From Treponema porcinum (GTDB taxonomy: Bacteria; Spirochaetota; Spirochaetia; Treponematales; Treponemataceae): a stretch of 64,000 nucleotides of DNA. This document shows, in pieces, positions 33,962 through 42,656 of the stretch. The DNA lies in contig NZ_FUWG01000005.1 in the NCBI RefSeq assembly GCF_900167145.1, positions 1 through 64,000 on the forward strand. Reading direction: 5' to 3'. Position 1 is the stretch's first letter. Every line of letters begins with the position of its first letter. The notes under the pieces were generated by a model that ran no database searches, was not told the origin of the DNA, and saw nothing but the letters and a program-made list of their open reading frames with translations. The position numbers and the translations under genes were made by a program.

Positions 33962-35611
33962 CTAGTCGGCGGAGCGAACAAGGCGGAAGCCCAGAGAATT
34001 ACCTTTTTCAGATGGATTAAAGCAACTCCAGAAACATACTGATGCATCGTATGCGCCATTGTTCCAAGAACCGCCACGTTTAACGCGGTAGGAACCAGAA
34101 TCAGGACCAGTCGGGTCATTTTCACTTCTTTGGGCTGTACTGTAGTCATATAAGTCATAACACCATTCCCATACGTTTCCGCTCATGTCATATAAGCCAA
34201 GAACATTATGTTTCTTCTGTCCTACCTGATGGGCACCGTAACCTTTCTTCCCGCTAGATGGAATTTCAGTTGAAGTTATACCGCCGTTACAGGTGTTATA
34301 GTAATACCAGCCTGCTGCATCCAATCCCGAGTTCCGACTGTCAGTATATTTTGCTTCGTCTGCTGTATCTGAACCGCTGAAAGGATAATCCCATTCATCC
34401 AGATTTGGATCTCCTCCGCGGGCAGCATATTCCCATTCTGCTTCTGTTGGCAGTCGGTAACCGTTTTTAGTATGGTCAGCTGTTACTGTGGCATTCTTTA
34501 TGTATGTAACGGATTTTCCTGCATCTGAAATGACTTCAGTTTCGGGATTTTTAATCGTATAGACAGGTTCAAGACCTTCTTTCTGGCTTAAAAGATTACA
34601 GAAGTAGACGGCATCATACCATGTTACGTTTTCTACAGGACGTTCTGAATCTTCTTCTCCATCTGCAATTACGTAACTTTCCGGCTGTAAGGAGCTGTAA
34701 CTTGGATCAGCTGTAATTGCAAGCGTATTCAGGGCTGTATCTTCCATTATTTCCTTGTACTGAGCTTTTGTTACTTCGTATTTTGACATATAAAAATTAC
34801 TGAGAGTTATCTCCCTGCCTTTAGTAAACACACCAGAGTCATTGGTTTTATTTTCCTTTCCTGTAATTGTGCCGCCATCTATTTTTAAAAAAATTTTTGG
34901 AATAACCTGCGTTTCTTTATATGAACATACGTTGCAAATTCTTTCTTTTTCACCATCTTCCGTTGTAGGTTTTTTAGTTACAGTCCAAGACCCAAAACTA
35001 TGCGCTGCTTCGCTTTCTTCAACTACATTATTGCATTCACTGCATTCATGCCAGTGTTTTACTACGTTAGATTTCCATTCTTCTTTTTGCTTATGTTCAT
35101 GAGAAAGTTCTGCAACGTTTCGTTCTTCCTTATAGTTACACACACTGCAAACTCTTTCTTTTAAGCCTTTAGTATTGTCTGTCGGTTCTGTTATTATTTT
35201 CCAGTCACCAAAGGCGTGTTCTTCTTTTTCAACAAGTTCATTACAGATACTGCAAACATGCCAGTGATAGACCGCATCAGTTTTCCATTCCTCAGAGCAG
35301 TCATGCTCATGATCAAGTCTTGGAATTGCCTTTACTTGTTTATAAAGACACACGCTGCAAACTCTTTCTTTTGAACCTTTATTTGCTTCCGTTGCTACAA
35401 CCGTTACAGTCCATTCGCCAAAGGTGTGCTCTTCCTTACTGCCCACTGCGGTTTTGTGTTCACAAGTTGCCTCATGCCAGTGGTATGTTTCATCATATTT
35501 CCATTCTTCTGAAAAACTGTGTTCGTGGCTGTCAGAATCTGTCTGACAGCTCATAAATGCAAGTGCCATAATCATTGCCGAAAGAGAGGCAAACAAGTTG
35601 ATTTTTTTCAT
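33962..35611 (-). CDS. Lipoprotein with three His/Cys repeats and a SUMF1 (FGE-fold) domain
   Basis: The ATG at 35611 follows a GGGAG box; the protein has 549 residues. A lipoprotein signal peptide ends in AFMSC. Three tandem repeats of about 60 residues follow, each with the pattern HEH-x-EEWK-x-HWHxC-x2-C-x-HxFGxW-x-KERxCxVCxYKE; these His/Cys pairs may bind metal. The last 290 residues are a SUMF1-type domain (KYEVTKAQYKEIM, YRLPTEAEWEYAARGG, MSGNVWEWCYD, RGGSWNNGAYD, LGFRLVRSAD). The cysteine pair of formylglycine-generating enzymes is not seen at the expected place, so a binding role is more likely than catalysis. The domain type is that of TvpA, a Treponema denticola lipoprotein diversified by a retroelement. 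Terminators follow at 33812-33927. Confidence 0.85.
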   Translation of the reverse strand: MKKINLFASLSAMIMALAFMSCQTDSDSHEHSFSEEWKYDETYHWHEATCEHKTAVGSKEEHTFGEWTVTVVATEANKGSKERVCSVCLYKQVKAIPRLDHEHDCSEEWKTDAVYHWHVCSICNELVEKEEHAFGDWKIITEPTDNTKGLKERVCSVCNYKEERNVAELSHEHKQKEEWKSNVVKHWHECSECNNVVEESEAAHSFGSWTVTKKPTTEDGEKERICNVCSYKETQVIPKIFLKIDGGTITGKENKTNDSGVFTKGREITLSNFYMSKYEVTKAQYKEIMEDTALNTLAITADPSYSSLQPESYVIADGEEDSERPVENVTWYDAVYFCNLLSQKEGLEPVYTIKNPETEVISDAGKSVTYIKNATVTADHTKNGYRLPTEAEWEYAARGGDPNLDEWDYPFSGSDTADEAKYTDSRNSGLDAAGWYYYNTCNGGITSTEIPSSGKKGYGAHQVGQKKHNVLGLYDMSGNVWEWCYDLYDYSTAQRSENDPTGPDSGSYRVKRGGSWNNGAYDASVCFWSCFNPSEKGNSLGFRLVRSAD

Positions 35612-35626
35612 AGTATTTACTCCCAT

Positions 35627-36288
35627 AATTACTTACACCCTCCAAGACTTTTTACATCTATATTAAAAAGACAACGCCTTTTTTGATTACCGAACAACGA
35701 CTTATTCAGCACACTGCCAAAGTCAAGTTTTTCAATCGGACAGACTCCAGCAATTTACAGAACGCTGTTTTTGTACCGGAGAAGGTTTCGGGAAAATTCC
35801 GCAACCGAAAAATTCGTTTAAACGCAAAAAGGACGCACTTCTTCTGCCCAAAAGACAAAAAGAATGCGTCCTTTTCTGTTTATATAATTCTGTTTCTGTT
35901 AAAAATTCCGGGTAATTAAATTTATCTGCTACAGATAAAGAATCAGCAGAACCTGCTCTATAATTTTCAGAACTGTCTACCGCAGTTTTGCCCCTGCAAA
36001 ACTGCAAGGCGCAGGCAAACCCGTATTCAGATGAATAAGTCGTTAAACCTGTACCCCCCCCCATTTCACTTTGTTAAAATAAACTGACTCAACATTATCC
36101 ATAAACATAAACTGATTTTAGCACGGATTTATTGTTTTGAAAATCAAAAAGGTTTGCATTAAATCGATTTTTTTTTGAAAAAAGGCAAAAAATGCAGGAA
36201 AAAATATGCGTAATGTCACAAAAAAAGGCATACTATAAAAAGGTCAATCCCACTCGCAACATCTTCTGAAATCTGATAGTATTCACGT
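35627..36288. other. Gene-poor stretch with hairpins and a poly-C tract
   Basis: I see no credible gene in these 660 bases. They contain the repeat element copy at 35786-35801, a terminator-like stem at 35828-35875, a perfect 10-base stem GCAGTTTTGC-CCCT-GCAAAACTGC at 35982-36005, and a run of nine Cs at 36054-36062. From 36070 onward the DNA is very AT-rich and leads to the small gene at 36289. The short open frames on both strands have no ribosome binding site and overlap the hairpins. Confidence 0.7.
35828..35875. terminator. Terminator-like stem-loop
   Basis: AAAGGACGCA (35828-35837) pairs with TGCGTCCTTT (35865-35874), with T-rich flanks in both directions. No gene ends close by on either strand, so its client is unclear; it may be a remnant. 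Confidence 0.55.
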
Positions 36289-36513
36289 ATGACAAAAGAA
36301 GAATTCCAGTTTCTTATCGACACAAAAAAGGAATATGAGTTTTCCTATAACGGAAAAAAATACAATATCACTTATGGAACGGATGAATTTCACCGCGACT
36401 ATATACAGTTCGGCGAGCTGTATACGGGAACACGCTGGTATTCGCTAGGCGAACTGCTTAATGAAGCAAAGGTTGAAAATCATTATTTCAGGGAAATGAT
36501 AGAAATTCTGTAA
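36289..36513 (+). CDS. Small protein of unknown function
   Basis: The 74-residue protein is rich in aromatic and charged residues, with a pattern FSYNGKKYNITYGTDEF suggesting a small beta-rich fold and a C-terminal helix. There is no signal peptide or membrane segment. It starts at an ATG without an obvious ribosome binding site and is followed by the HD-domain gene after 17 bases, which supports a real gene in one unit. I do not recognise the family. Confidence 0.6.
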   Translation: MTKEEFQFLIDTKKEYEFSYNGKKYNITYGTDEFHRDYIQFGELYTGTRWYSLGELLNEAKVENHYFREMIEIL

Positions 36514-36530
36514 AAAAAAGGAACACGGCT

Positions 36531-37235
36531 ATGACACAGGAAGAAATACAGACTTTGTACAGTCAGACAGACGAACTGCTTGCAATATACGAAAGGAACT
36601 GTCCGATTACGGAGGACGGCTTTAATCTTGGAATGGTAAAGCTTACACTTGAACAGATGATTGACTTTACGATACAGAATGCGGCGGAAAAACAGGCTCT
36701 CCTTGACTGGATGGAAACGCACGATTTCTACAAATCTCCGGCATCAACGCGTTTTCACGGCGACTTTGAAAGCGGTCTCTGCGTGCATACGCTTCAAGTA
36801 ATCTACCAGAGCCTTAAGTTTGCCCGACCAGTTCTGGATGATTTTTTCCGCTCTAAATTTGCAGACCGCTATTCGTTTGCCGCAAAGGATATTTTTATTG
36901 CGGCGCTTGCACACGACTTCTGCAAGGCTGGAAGCTATGAAATAAACTTCAGGAATACTAAGGATATCTTCGGAAACTGGACAAAAAAATCCTACTATAA
37001 GACAAGAGATGACTTAAGAAATCTGGGGCACGGAAATGAATCCGTACTTATCCTGCTTGAGGTTATGCCATCCTACATAAAGAACAGAATCGTAATAGAG
37101 GCGGTGAGCCGCCACATGGGATTCAGCGATCTTTCTGACCTTGAGCGTATGAACTATTCTAATTTCCTTACAAATCCGCTTGTTGTCCTGCTTCAGCTGG
37201 CAGACCAGACTGCCGCTGCGTGGTATGAGAACTGA
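36531..37235 (+). CDS. HD-domain phosphohydrolase-like protein
   Basis: The 234-residue protein has SGLCVHTLQVIYQ near residue 84 and IAALAHDFCKAGSYE near 122, the H...HD pattern of metal-dependent HD hydrolases that act on nucleotides or other phosphates. SRHMG later may provide a further metal ligand. The substrate is unknown. The stop overlaps the start of the MATE gene by one base (TGATG), so the two are translationally coupled. Confidence 0.75.
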   Translation: MTQEEIQTLYSQTDELLAIYERNCPITEDGFNLGMVKLTLEQMIDFTIQNAAEKQALLDWMETHDFYKSPASTRFHGDFESGLCVHTLQVIYQSLKFARPVLDDFFRSKFADRYSFAAKDIFIAALAHDFCKAGSYEINFRNTKDIFGNWTKKSYYKTRDDLRNLGHGNESVLILLEVMPSYIKNRIVIEAVSRHMGFSDLSDLERMNYSNFLTNPLVVLLQLADQTAAAWYEN

Positions 37236-38581
37236 TGATGAAGCAGACACAGATTAATATGACGGAAGGGGCAATTACCTCAAAACTGATTGCGTTTTCA
37301 GTTCCGTTAATACTTTCAAGCGTACTTCAGCTGCTTTTTAATGCGGCGGACGTTATTGTTGTAGGGCGTTTTGCCGGTGACAATTCGCTTGCGGCTGTAG
37401 GCTCTACAAGTTCCCTCATAAACCTGCTTGTAAATTTGTTTCAGGGGCTTTCTATCGGAACGAATGTTGTTGCAGCAAACTACTTTGGTGCAGGGAAAAA
37501 ACGTTGCCTTCAGCAGACGGTTCATACGGCAATGCTCCTGAGCGTTTTTTCCGGCGTTCTGCTTACTGTACTTGGAGTTGCGGGCGCAAAACTTCTCCTG
37601 CGTATGATGCAGGCACCGGAGGAAGTGCTTAATCTTGCCGCAAAATACCTTCAGATTTACTTTGGCGGAATTACCGCCACGATGATATACAACTTTGGAA
37701 GTGCTCTTCTTCGTGCAAAAGGCGATACAAAACGCCCGCTCTACATTCTTTTTGCAGCAGGAATAATAAATCTTCTGCTTAATCTCCTTTTCGTAATCAC
37801 TTTCAGGATGGACGTTGCCGGAGTTGCACTTGCAACAGTCATTTCTCAGTGCTTTGCCGCAGTGCTGATTACTTTCATCCTTACGCAGGAAAGGGATGAC
37901 TTCAGGCTTTCGGTAAAAGAACTTCATATTGACCGCGACATTTTCATACGGATTTTAAAAATCGGTCTACCGGCAGGATTTCAAGGGATTATGTTCTCTT
38001 TTTCAAACGTGATTATCCAGTCCTCAATAAACACTTTCGGAAGTACTGTCATCGCAGGAAATTCGGCAGGAATAAGCATAGAGGGCTTTGTGTACACGTC
38101 GATGAACGGATTTTCGCAGGGAACGCTTACCTTTACAAGCCAGAATATGGGCGCAGGAAAAAAAGACAGGATTAAGCGCGCCGCTGTCATCTCGCAGTTT
38201 ATTGTCATCGTAATAGGGCTTGTTCTTGGGAATGCAGTCGTTTTCTTTTCACGCGGACTGCTTGGAATTTTCTCAAAAAATCCGCTGGTAATTGATGCAG
38301 GCGTACAGCGCCTTAAAATCGTATGTTCGACGTATGCGCTCTGCGGAATGATGGACTGTATGGGAAATACGGTGCGCGGAACGGGACACAGCGTACTTCC
38401 GATGGCTGTAACGCTTGTAGGTGCATGCGGACTAAGGCTTCTGTGGATTGCAACTGTGTTTCAACTTCCGCAGTTCCATTCGTGCTTTACGATTTTTCTG
38501 TCGTACCCGATTTCCTGGGTACTTACATGGATTGCACACCTTATATGTTTTGCCGCAGTTCTCAAGCGGAACGAATGCTGA
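37235..38581 (+). CDS. MATE-family efflux transporter
   Basis: The 448-residue membrane protein has 12 predicted helices and the MATE signatures TEGAITSKLIAFSVPLILSS at the start, NAADVIVVGRFAGDNSLAAVG near 37-57 and KIGLPAGFQGIMFSFSNVIIQ near 236. Such proteins export drugs or metabolites by sodium or proton antiport; the substrate is not predictable. Two ATGs in tandem at 37235 and 37238 are equally possible starts. Confidence 0.9.
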   Translation: MMKQTQINMTEGAITSKLIAFSVPLILSSVLQLLFNAADVIVVGRFAGDNSLAAVGSTSSLINLLVNLFQGLSIGTNVVAANYFGAGKKRCLQQTVHTAMLLSVFSGVLLTVLGVAGAKLLLRMMQAPEEVLNLAAKYLQIYFGGITATMIYNFGSALLRAKGDTKRPLYILFAAGIINLLLNLLFVITFRMDVAGVALATVISQCFAAVLITFILTQERDDFRLSVKELHIDRDIFIRILKIGLPAGFQGIMFSFSNVIIQSSINTFGSTVIAGNSAGISIEGFVYTSMNGFSQGTLTFTSQNMGAGKKDRIKRAAVISQFIVIVIGLVLGNAVVFFSRGLLGIFSKNPLVIDAGVQRLKIVCSTYALCGMMDCMGNTVRGTGHSVLPMAVTLVGACGLRLLWIATVFQLPQFHSCFTIFLSYPISWVLTWIAHLICFAAVLKRNEC

Positions 38582-38652
38582 TTTTTTTGTGCAATGCGGA
38601 ATTTTCCGTACTCATTGAGAATAATCATTTTTTTCTGTAAGATAGGTTCATT

Positions 38653-39579
38653 ATGAATATGGAAGCATTTATTTTAGGATGCGGCGGAATGATGCCGCTT
38701 CCGTTCCGCCATCTGACGTCCGTTCTTCTTCGGCGCGACGGCGATTTGTTCTTGTTTGACGGAGGAGAAGGCACGCAGGTTTCATTGAGAAGGCTCAATC
38801 TGAAGTGGAAGAAAATAAATGCTATTTTTGTTTCCCATACGCACGCAGACCACGTAACAGGTCTTCCCGGAATACTTATGCTCAGTGCGCAGGTAGACAG
38901 GACTGAACCTCTTTACATCTACGGTCCGCCGAAAATCGCAGAATACATCGAGTCAAGCCGCAAGGTTCTTGATATGTACATAAACTATCCGATTGTCGTA
39001 AAGGAAATCACCGCGCCGTGCATCGTTCATCAGGGCGAAGATTTTTACATCCGCGCATTTCCGCTTGAGCATACAAAGACGTGCGTAGGCTATACTCTTG
39101 AAGAACTTGACCGTCCGGGTGAATTCAATCCGCAGAAAGCGGCAAGCCTTGGCGTTCCGATGGGGCCGCTTTGGGGAAAACTTCAGAAAGGGCAGAACGT
39201 AACGACACCTTCCGGCGACGTTGTAACTCCTGAGCAGGTTATGGGTTCTAAAAGAAGCGGACGGAAATTCAGTTTTGTTACTGATACGCTGTACAAGCAG
39301 GGAATTGCAAAAGAAGTTATGGGGTCTGACCTGCTTGTGTGCGAAGGAATGTTTGAAGACGAACTGATTGATCAGGCAAAGGAAAAAAAGCATATGACGG
39401 CAAGCCAGGCAGCTACTATTGCGCGTGATGCAAACGTGCGTAAGATGTGCCTTATTCACTACAGTCCGCGCTACACGGACAAGGAACTGGGAAAACTTCT
39501 TGAGCAGGCGCAGAAAATCTTTCCTGCGGCGGAACTTTCTAAAGACCGTATGCACATAGAAATTCCATATATAGACTGA
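38653..39579 (+). CDS. rnz: Ribonuclease Z
   Basis: This 308-residue metallo-beta-lactamase-fold nuclease trims the 3' ends of tRNA precursors. The metal site SHTHADHVTG is at 61-70, with FDGGEGTQVSLRR before it, PLEHTKTCVGYTLEE near 138, FVTDTLY near 215 and a late LIHYSPRY. Length fits the short form (RNase Z-S). The tRNA-Leu in this window has no encoded CCA, consistent with trimming by this enzyme and addition by a PcnB-type enzyme. Confidence 0.93.
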   Translation: MNMEAFILGCGGMMPLPFRHLTSVLLRRDGDLFLFDGGEGTQVSLRRLNLKWKKINAIFVSHTHADHVTGLPGILMLSAQVDRTEPLYIYGPPKIAEYIESSRKVLDMYINYPIVVKEITAPCIVHQGEDFYIRAFPLEHTKTCVGYTLEELDRPGEFNPQKAASLGVPMGPLWGKLQKGQNVTTPSGDVVTPEQVMGSKRSGRKFSFVTDTLYKQGIAKEVMGSDLLVCEGMFEDELIDQAKEKKHMTASQAATIARDANVRKMCLIHYSPRYTDKELGKLLEQAQKIFPAAELSKDRMHIEIPYID

Positions 39580-39597
39580 CAACAGACTGACAGACTG

Positions 39598-40353
39598 ATG
39601 ATAGAACTTAAAGATTTTTCAAAAGCATATTCAAAAAAATCCGCGCCTGTCGTTTTTAATATAAACCTGCGTGCAGAAAAAGGCATTACAGGACTTCTAG
39701 GTCTTAACGGCGCAGGAAAAACGACTGTCATAAAGGCAATCACCGCGGAGCATTACGCAACATCAGGAAGCGTAAAAATCAGCGACGGTAACGGTGAAAA
39801 TGCACGCTGGATAAACGCTTCCGAAAATCCTGCTGCCGTCCGCACGGTAATCGGCTGCGTACCGGAATCCGGCCCGCTTCCGCTTAATCTTACTGCCGCA
39901 GAATATCTGCATTTTACGCAGGAACTTTACTGCCCGGAAAGCAGTACCAGAAAGCAGGATTTTATGCGTGCCGTAGAAGAATGGGAACTCGGAAGCGTTC
40001 TTGAAAAAAAAATAGGGGAGCTTTCAAAAGGATTCAGGCAGCGCGTAAGCTTTGCGCAGTGCTTCATACACAATCCGCCGAACGTAATTCTTGACGAACC
40101 TGTAAACGGTCTTGACCCAGCGCAGATTATTCAGTTCAGAAACATCATAAAAGAACACGGAAAATCAAAAACTATCCTTATATCTACGCATCTTATGCAG
40201 GAGGTTCATTCTCTGTGCGATTACGTCTATATTCTTTATGACGGAACGACGGCAGCTTGCGGTACGGAAGAAGAAATTCTCCGTCAGACAGGAGAAGCGG
40301 ACATTGAAAAAGCGTTTCTTTCCGTTACAAAAACAGGAAGTCAGATAAAATGA
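39598..40353 (+). CDS. ABC transporter ATP-binding protein (GldA-like)
   Basis: A 251-residue ATPase. Walker A GLNGAGKT is at 35-42, the signature GELSKGFRQRV near 140 and the Walker B ILDEPVNGLDP near 163, followed by the H-loop STHLM. This subtype (CcmA/NodI-like, also in GldA) powers exporters of the ABC-2 type. It overlaps by four bases the fused permease gene, and with the DUF4340 protein forms a three-gene unit like the Gld system of Bacteroidetes. The substrate is unknown. Confidence 0.9.
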   Translation: MIELKDFSKAYSKKSAPVVFNINLRAEKGITGLLGLNGAGKTTVIKAITAEHYATSGSVKISDGNGENARWINASENPAAVRTVIGCVPESGPLPLNLTAAEYLHFTQELYCPESSTRKQDFMRAVEEWELGSVLEKKIGELSKGFRQRVSFAQCFIHNPPNVILDEPVNGLDPAQIIQFRNIIKEHGKSKTILISTHLMQEVHSLCDYVYILYDGTTAACGTEEEILRQTGEADIEKAFLSVTKTGSQIK

Positions 40354-42656
40354 ATAAAGCAAAGCGTTCATTCCTGAAACAGCGGCTCTACCTTTCGTTT
40401 ACTTCGCCGGTATTCTACGTGTCGGCAGTTATTTTTACTGTATTCTGCGCGTTCCAATTTTTCTTTATGCAGAATTTCTTTGGCGGAAAAGGTACTACTG
40501 ACCTGCATTACTTTTTTTCCGCAATTCCGTACATTTCTATCCTTATTATTCCTGCACTGTGCATACGTACCGGCGGAAGCCAGGAAAATACGCTTCCGTT
40601 CACAACCGCATTCAGTACGATTGCATACTGGACCGGCGTTTTTGCGCAGTTCTGCACAATGCTTCTTCCGCTGGCGGCCGTTCCTCTGTGCGTAAACCTT
40701 TTTGGCGATGTTGATGCCGGTGCGGCGGCATCAAGTTTTCTGCTTGTAATACTGTATGCGGCGGCGGCAGTATCATGCGCGGTCTTTTTCTTTTCCGCAA
40801 TTCAGTCCAATACGCTTGCATTCGTATTTTCTGCGCTTGTGCTTGCGGTTACAAACTCAATCCACCTTGTGTCTCGCTTTGCGGCAACGTCCTCCGTCAT
40901 TATGCGCTTTGTTCAGGCAGCAAGCTTTTCCTGGCATTTTGACCGCGCCGCAAAAGGAATTCTGGATTCGCGTGACATATTCTATTTTATTGCCGCCACC
41001 TTACTGTTCTTTCTGCTTACTGTTCTTATACGCGAAAAACATGCAGGGAAAACATACACAAAACAAGAGCGGACGCAGATTTTTCTTGCCGCGCTTATTT
41101 TTGTCTTTGCAAGCCTTAATTCCGGCGCATACAGTTTCCGCCTTGACTTAACCGCATCGCAGAAATTTACCGTTTCGCCGTATACAAAAAAACTTCTTTC
41201 TGCGGCAGAAAGTTCCGTCCGCATTACATATTACAGAAGCAGCGTTCTTTCGTCTCTTTATCCGCAGACTCGTGACGTATACGATTTTCTTACTGAACTT
41301 GCAGCGGACAAAAACGTAAGCGTCTGTGCCGTTTCCCCGGACAAAGACAGCAGCAGCGCCGCCGCACTTGAATACTACGGAATTGCATCGCAGCAAATTC
41401 AAACGGCAGGAAACAACCGAACTGAATTTATTAACGTATATTCTGCCATCGTCATCGAATATGAAGGCGCATGGGAGGTAATTCCGTTCATTCTTTCCTG
41501 TGACACACTTGAATATGATATTGCAGGAAGGCTTGAACACCTGATTACTGGAAAAAAGAGATACGTAACAGTCCTTTGCGGAAACGGACTTTCTCTGAAA
41601 AGTGACTACAGCTACGTCATTCCGTGGCTTTCGGCACAGGGATTTATCTGCAATGAAATTGACATTTCTGCGGGTAGACTTTCGTATCAACTTGAACAGA
41701 GCAGGAATTACGGAAACCTTCTTCTTGTGCTTGGTTCAGGCGCGCTTTCTGACGACGACTGTATGGCGATTGAAACGTATCTTGAAAGCGGAGGACGCGT
41801 TCTGTTCGCCGTTTCTCCTTATGAAGCAGACATCGAAAATTCCTGGCACATCACGAAAAGCAGAAACCAGCGGCTAATAACGCTTCTTTCGGCATTCGGC
41901 ACGGAATTTTCGCCGGACATTATCTGCGACCTTTCGTGCGCCCGGATTACTATGGAAAGCTACGAAAATGCAGACGGTTCTGCCGCTTCGTCAGCACATT
42001 CTGCACAGCTGAACTATTTTCAGTGGGTTCAGCTTCTTCCGCAGGAAAACGCACGGCAGGGAATTACGCTGTTCTGGCCGGTAGAAGTGCGGTCTTTTCA
42101 GGAAAACGCAGTTAATCTTCTTTACACGTCTTCTTCATCGTATGAGATGCACCCAGACACAAACAGTTCTGACTCACTTTTTGAAACAAATCCGTTCATT
42201 CTGAGCAATGCAGGCTACAATCCGCAGAAAGCCGTACAGAAAATGCGTCCGGTAGGCGTTCACGTATCAGACTCTGTATACGGTTTTTACAACGCAGGAA
42301 TTTTTGACAATGTTGAATACGAAGTAATCACCGACCAGTATTTTGTACATTCGCTTATGCTCGGCTACATAGGCGGAGCTTACGGCGACTACAGAAACCT
42401 TGATTTTCTGGTGAACAGGCTTCTTCGCCTTAACGGAGAGGAAGAACTTGCCGTCCTTCAGGACTCGGGCGCAACTTCGGCAAAAAATCAATTTCTGTAC
42501 AAAGTTACTGACGCAGAAAGTTTCCGTTCGGCACGAAACCAGACGATATTCTGCACATTCATTCTAAATCCGCTTCTGATTATTGCCGCAGGAATTGCCT
42601 CGTACATTCTGCGGAAAAACAAAATCAGGCAATACGCAGGCTGCTATGAAAAATAA
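40350..42656 (+). CDS. Fused GldF-type permease and GldG-type protein
   Basis: The 768-residue protein has an N-terminal ABC-2 permease part with six helices (residues 15-235), a further helix near 250, then a large exported domain of the GldG/ABC-type uncharacterised type. That domain includes YPQTRDVYDFLTELAADKNV, TGKKRYVTVLCGNGL, LLLVLGSGALSDDDCMAIETYLESGGRVLF, and it ends in one more membrane helix. In Bacteroidetes GldF and GldG are often separate proteins; here they are one chain. It works with the ATPase upstream. The start of the next gene lies 11 bases before its stop. Confidence 0.82.
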   Translation: MNKAKRSFLKQRLYLSFTSPVFYVSAVIFTVFCAFQFFFMQNFFGGKGTTDLHYFFSAIPYISILIIPALCIRTGGSQENTLPFTTAFSTIAYWTGVFAQFCTMLLPLAAVPLCVNLFGDVDAGAAASSFLLVILYAAAAVSCAVFFFSAIQSNTLAFVFSALVLAVTNSIHLVSRFAATSSVIMRFVQAASFSWHFDRAAKGILDSRDIFYFIAATLLFFLLTVLIREKHAGKTYTKQERTQIFLAALIFVFASLNSGAYSFRLDLTASQKFTVSPYTKKLLSAAESSVRITYYRSSVLSSLYPQTRDVYDFLTELAADKNVSVCAVSPDKDSSSAAALEYYGIASQQIQTAGNNRTEFINVYSAIVIEYEGAWEVIPFILSCDTLEYDIAGRLEHLITGKKRYVTVLCGNGLSLKSDYSYVIPWLSAQGFICNEIDISAGRLSYQLEQSRNYGNLLLVLGSGALSDDDCMAIETYLESGGRVLFAVSPYEADIENSWHITKSRNQRLITLLSAFGTEFSPDIICDLSCARITMESYENADGSAASSAHSAQLNYFQWVQLLPQENARQGITLFWPVEVRSFQENAVNLLYTSSSSYEMHPDTNSSDSLFETNPFILSNAGYNPQKAVQKMRPVGVHVSDSVYGFYNAGIFDNVEYEVITDQYFVHSLMLGYIGGAYGDYRNLDFLVNRLLRLNGEEELAVLQDSGATSAKNQFLYKVTDAESFRSARNQTIFCTFILNPLLIIAAGIASYILRKNKIRQYAGCYEK

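Noticed and set aside
35683..36064. Open frames in the gene-poor stretch
   Set aside because: They cross stem-loops and the C-run, lack start signals and show no protein-like composition.
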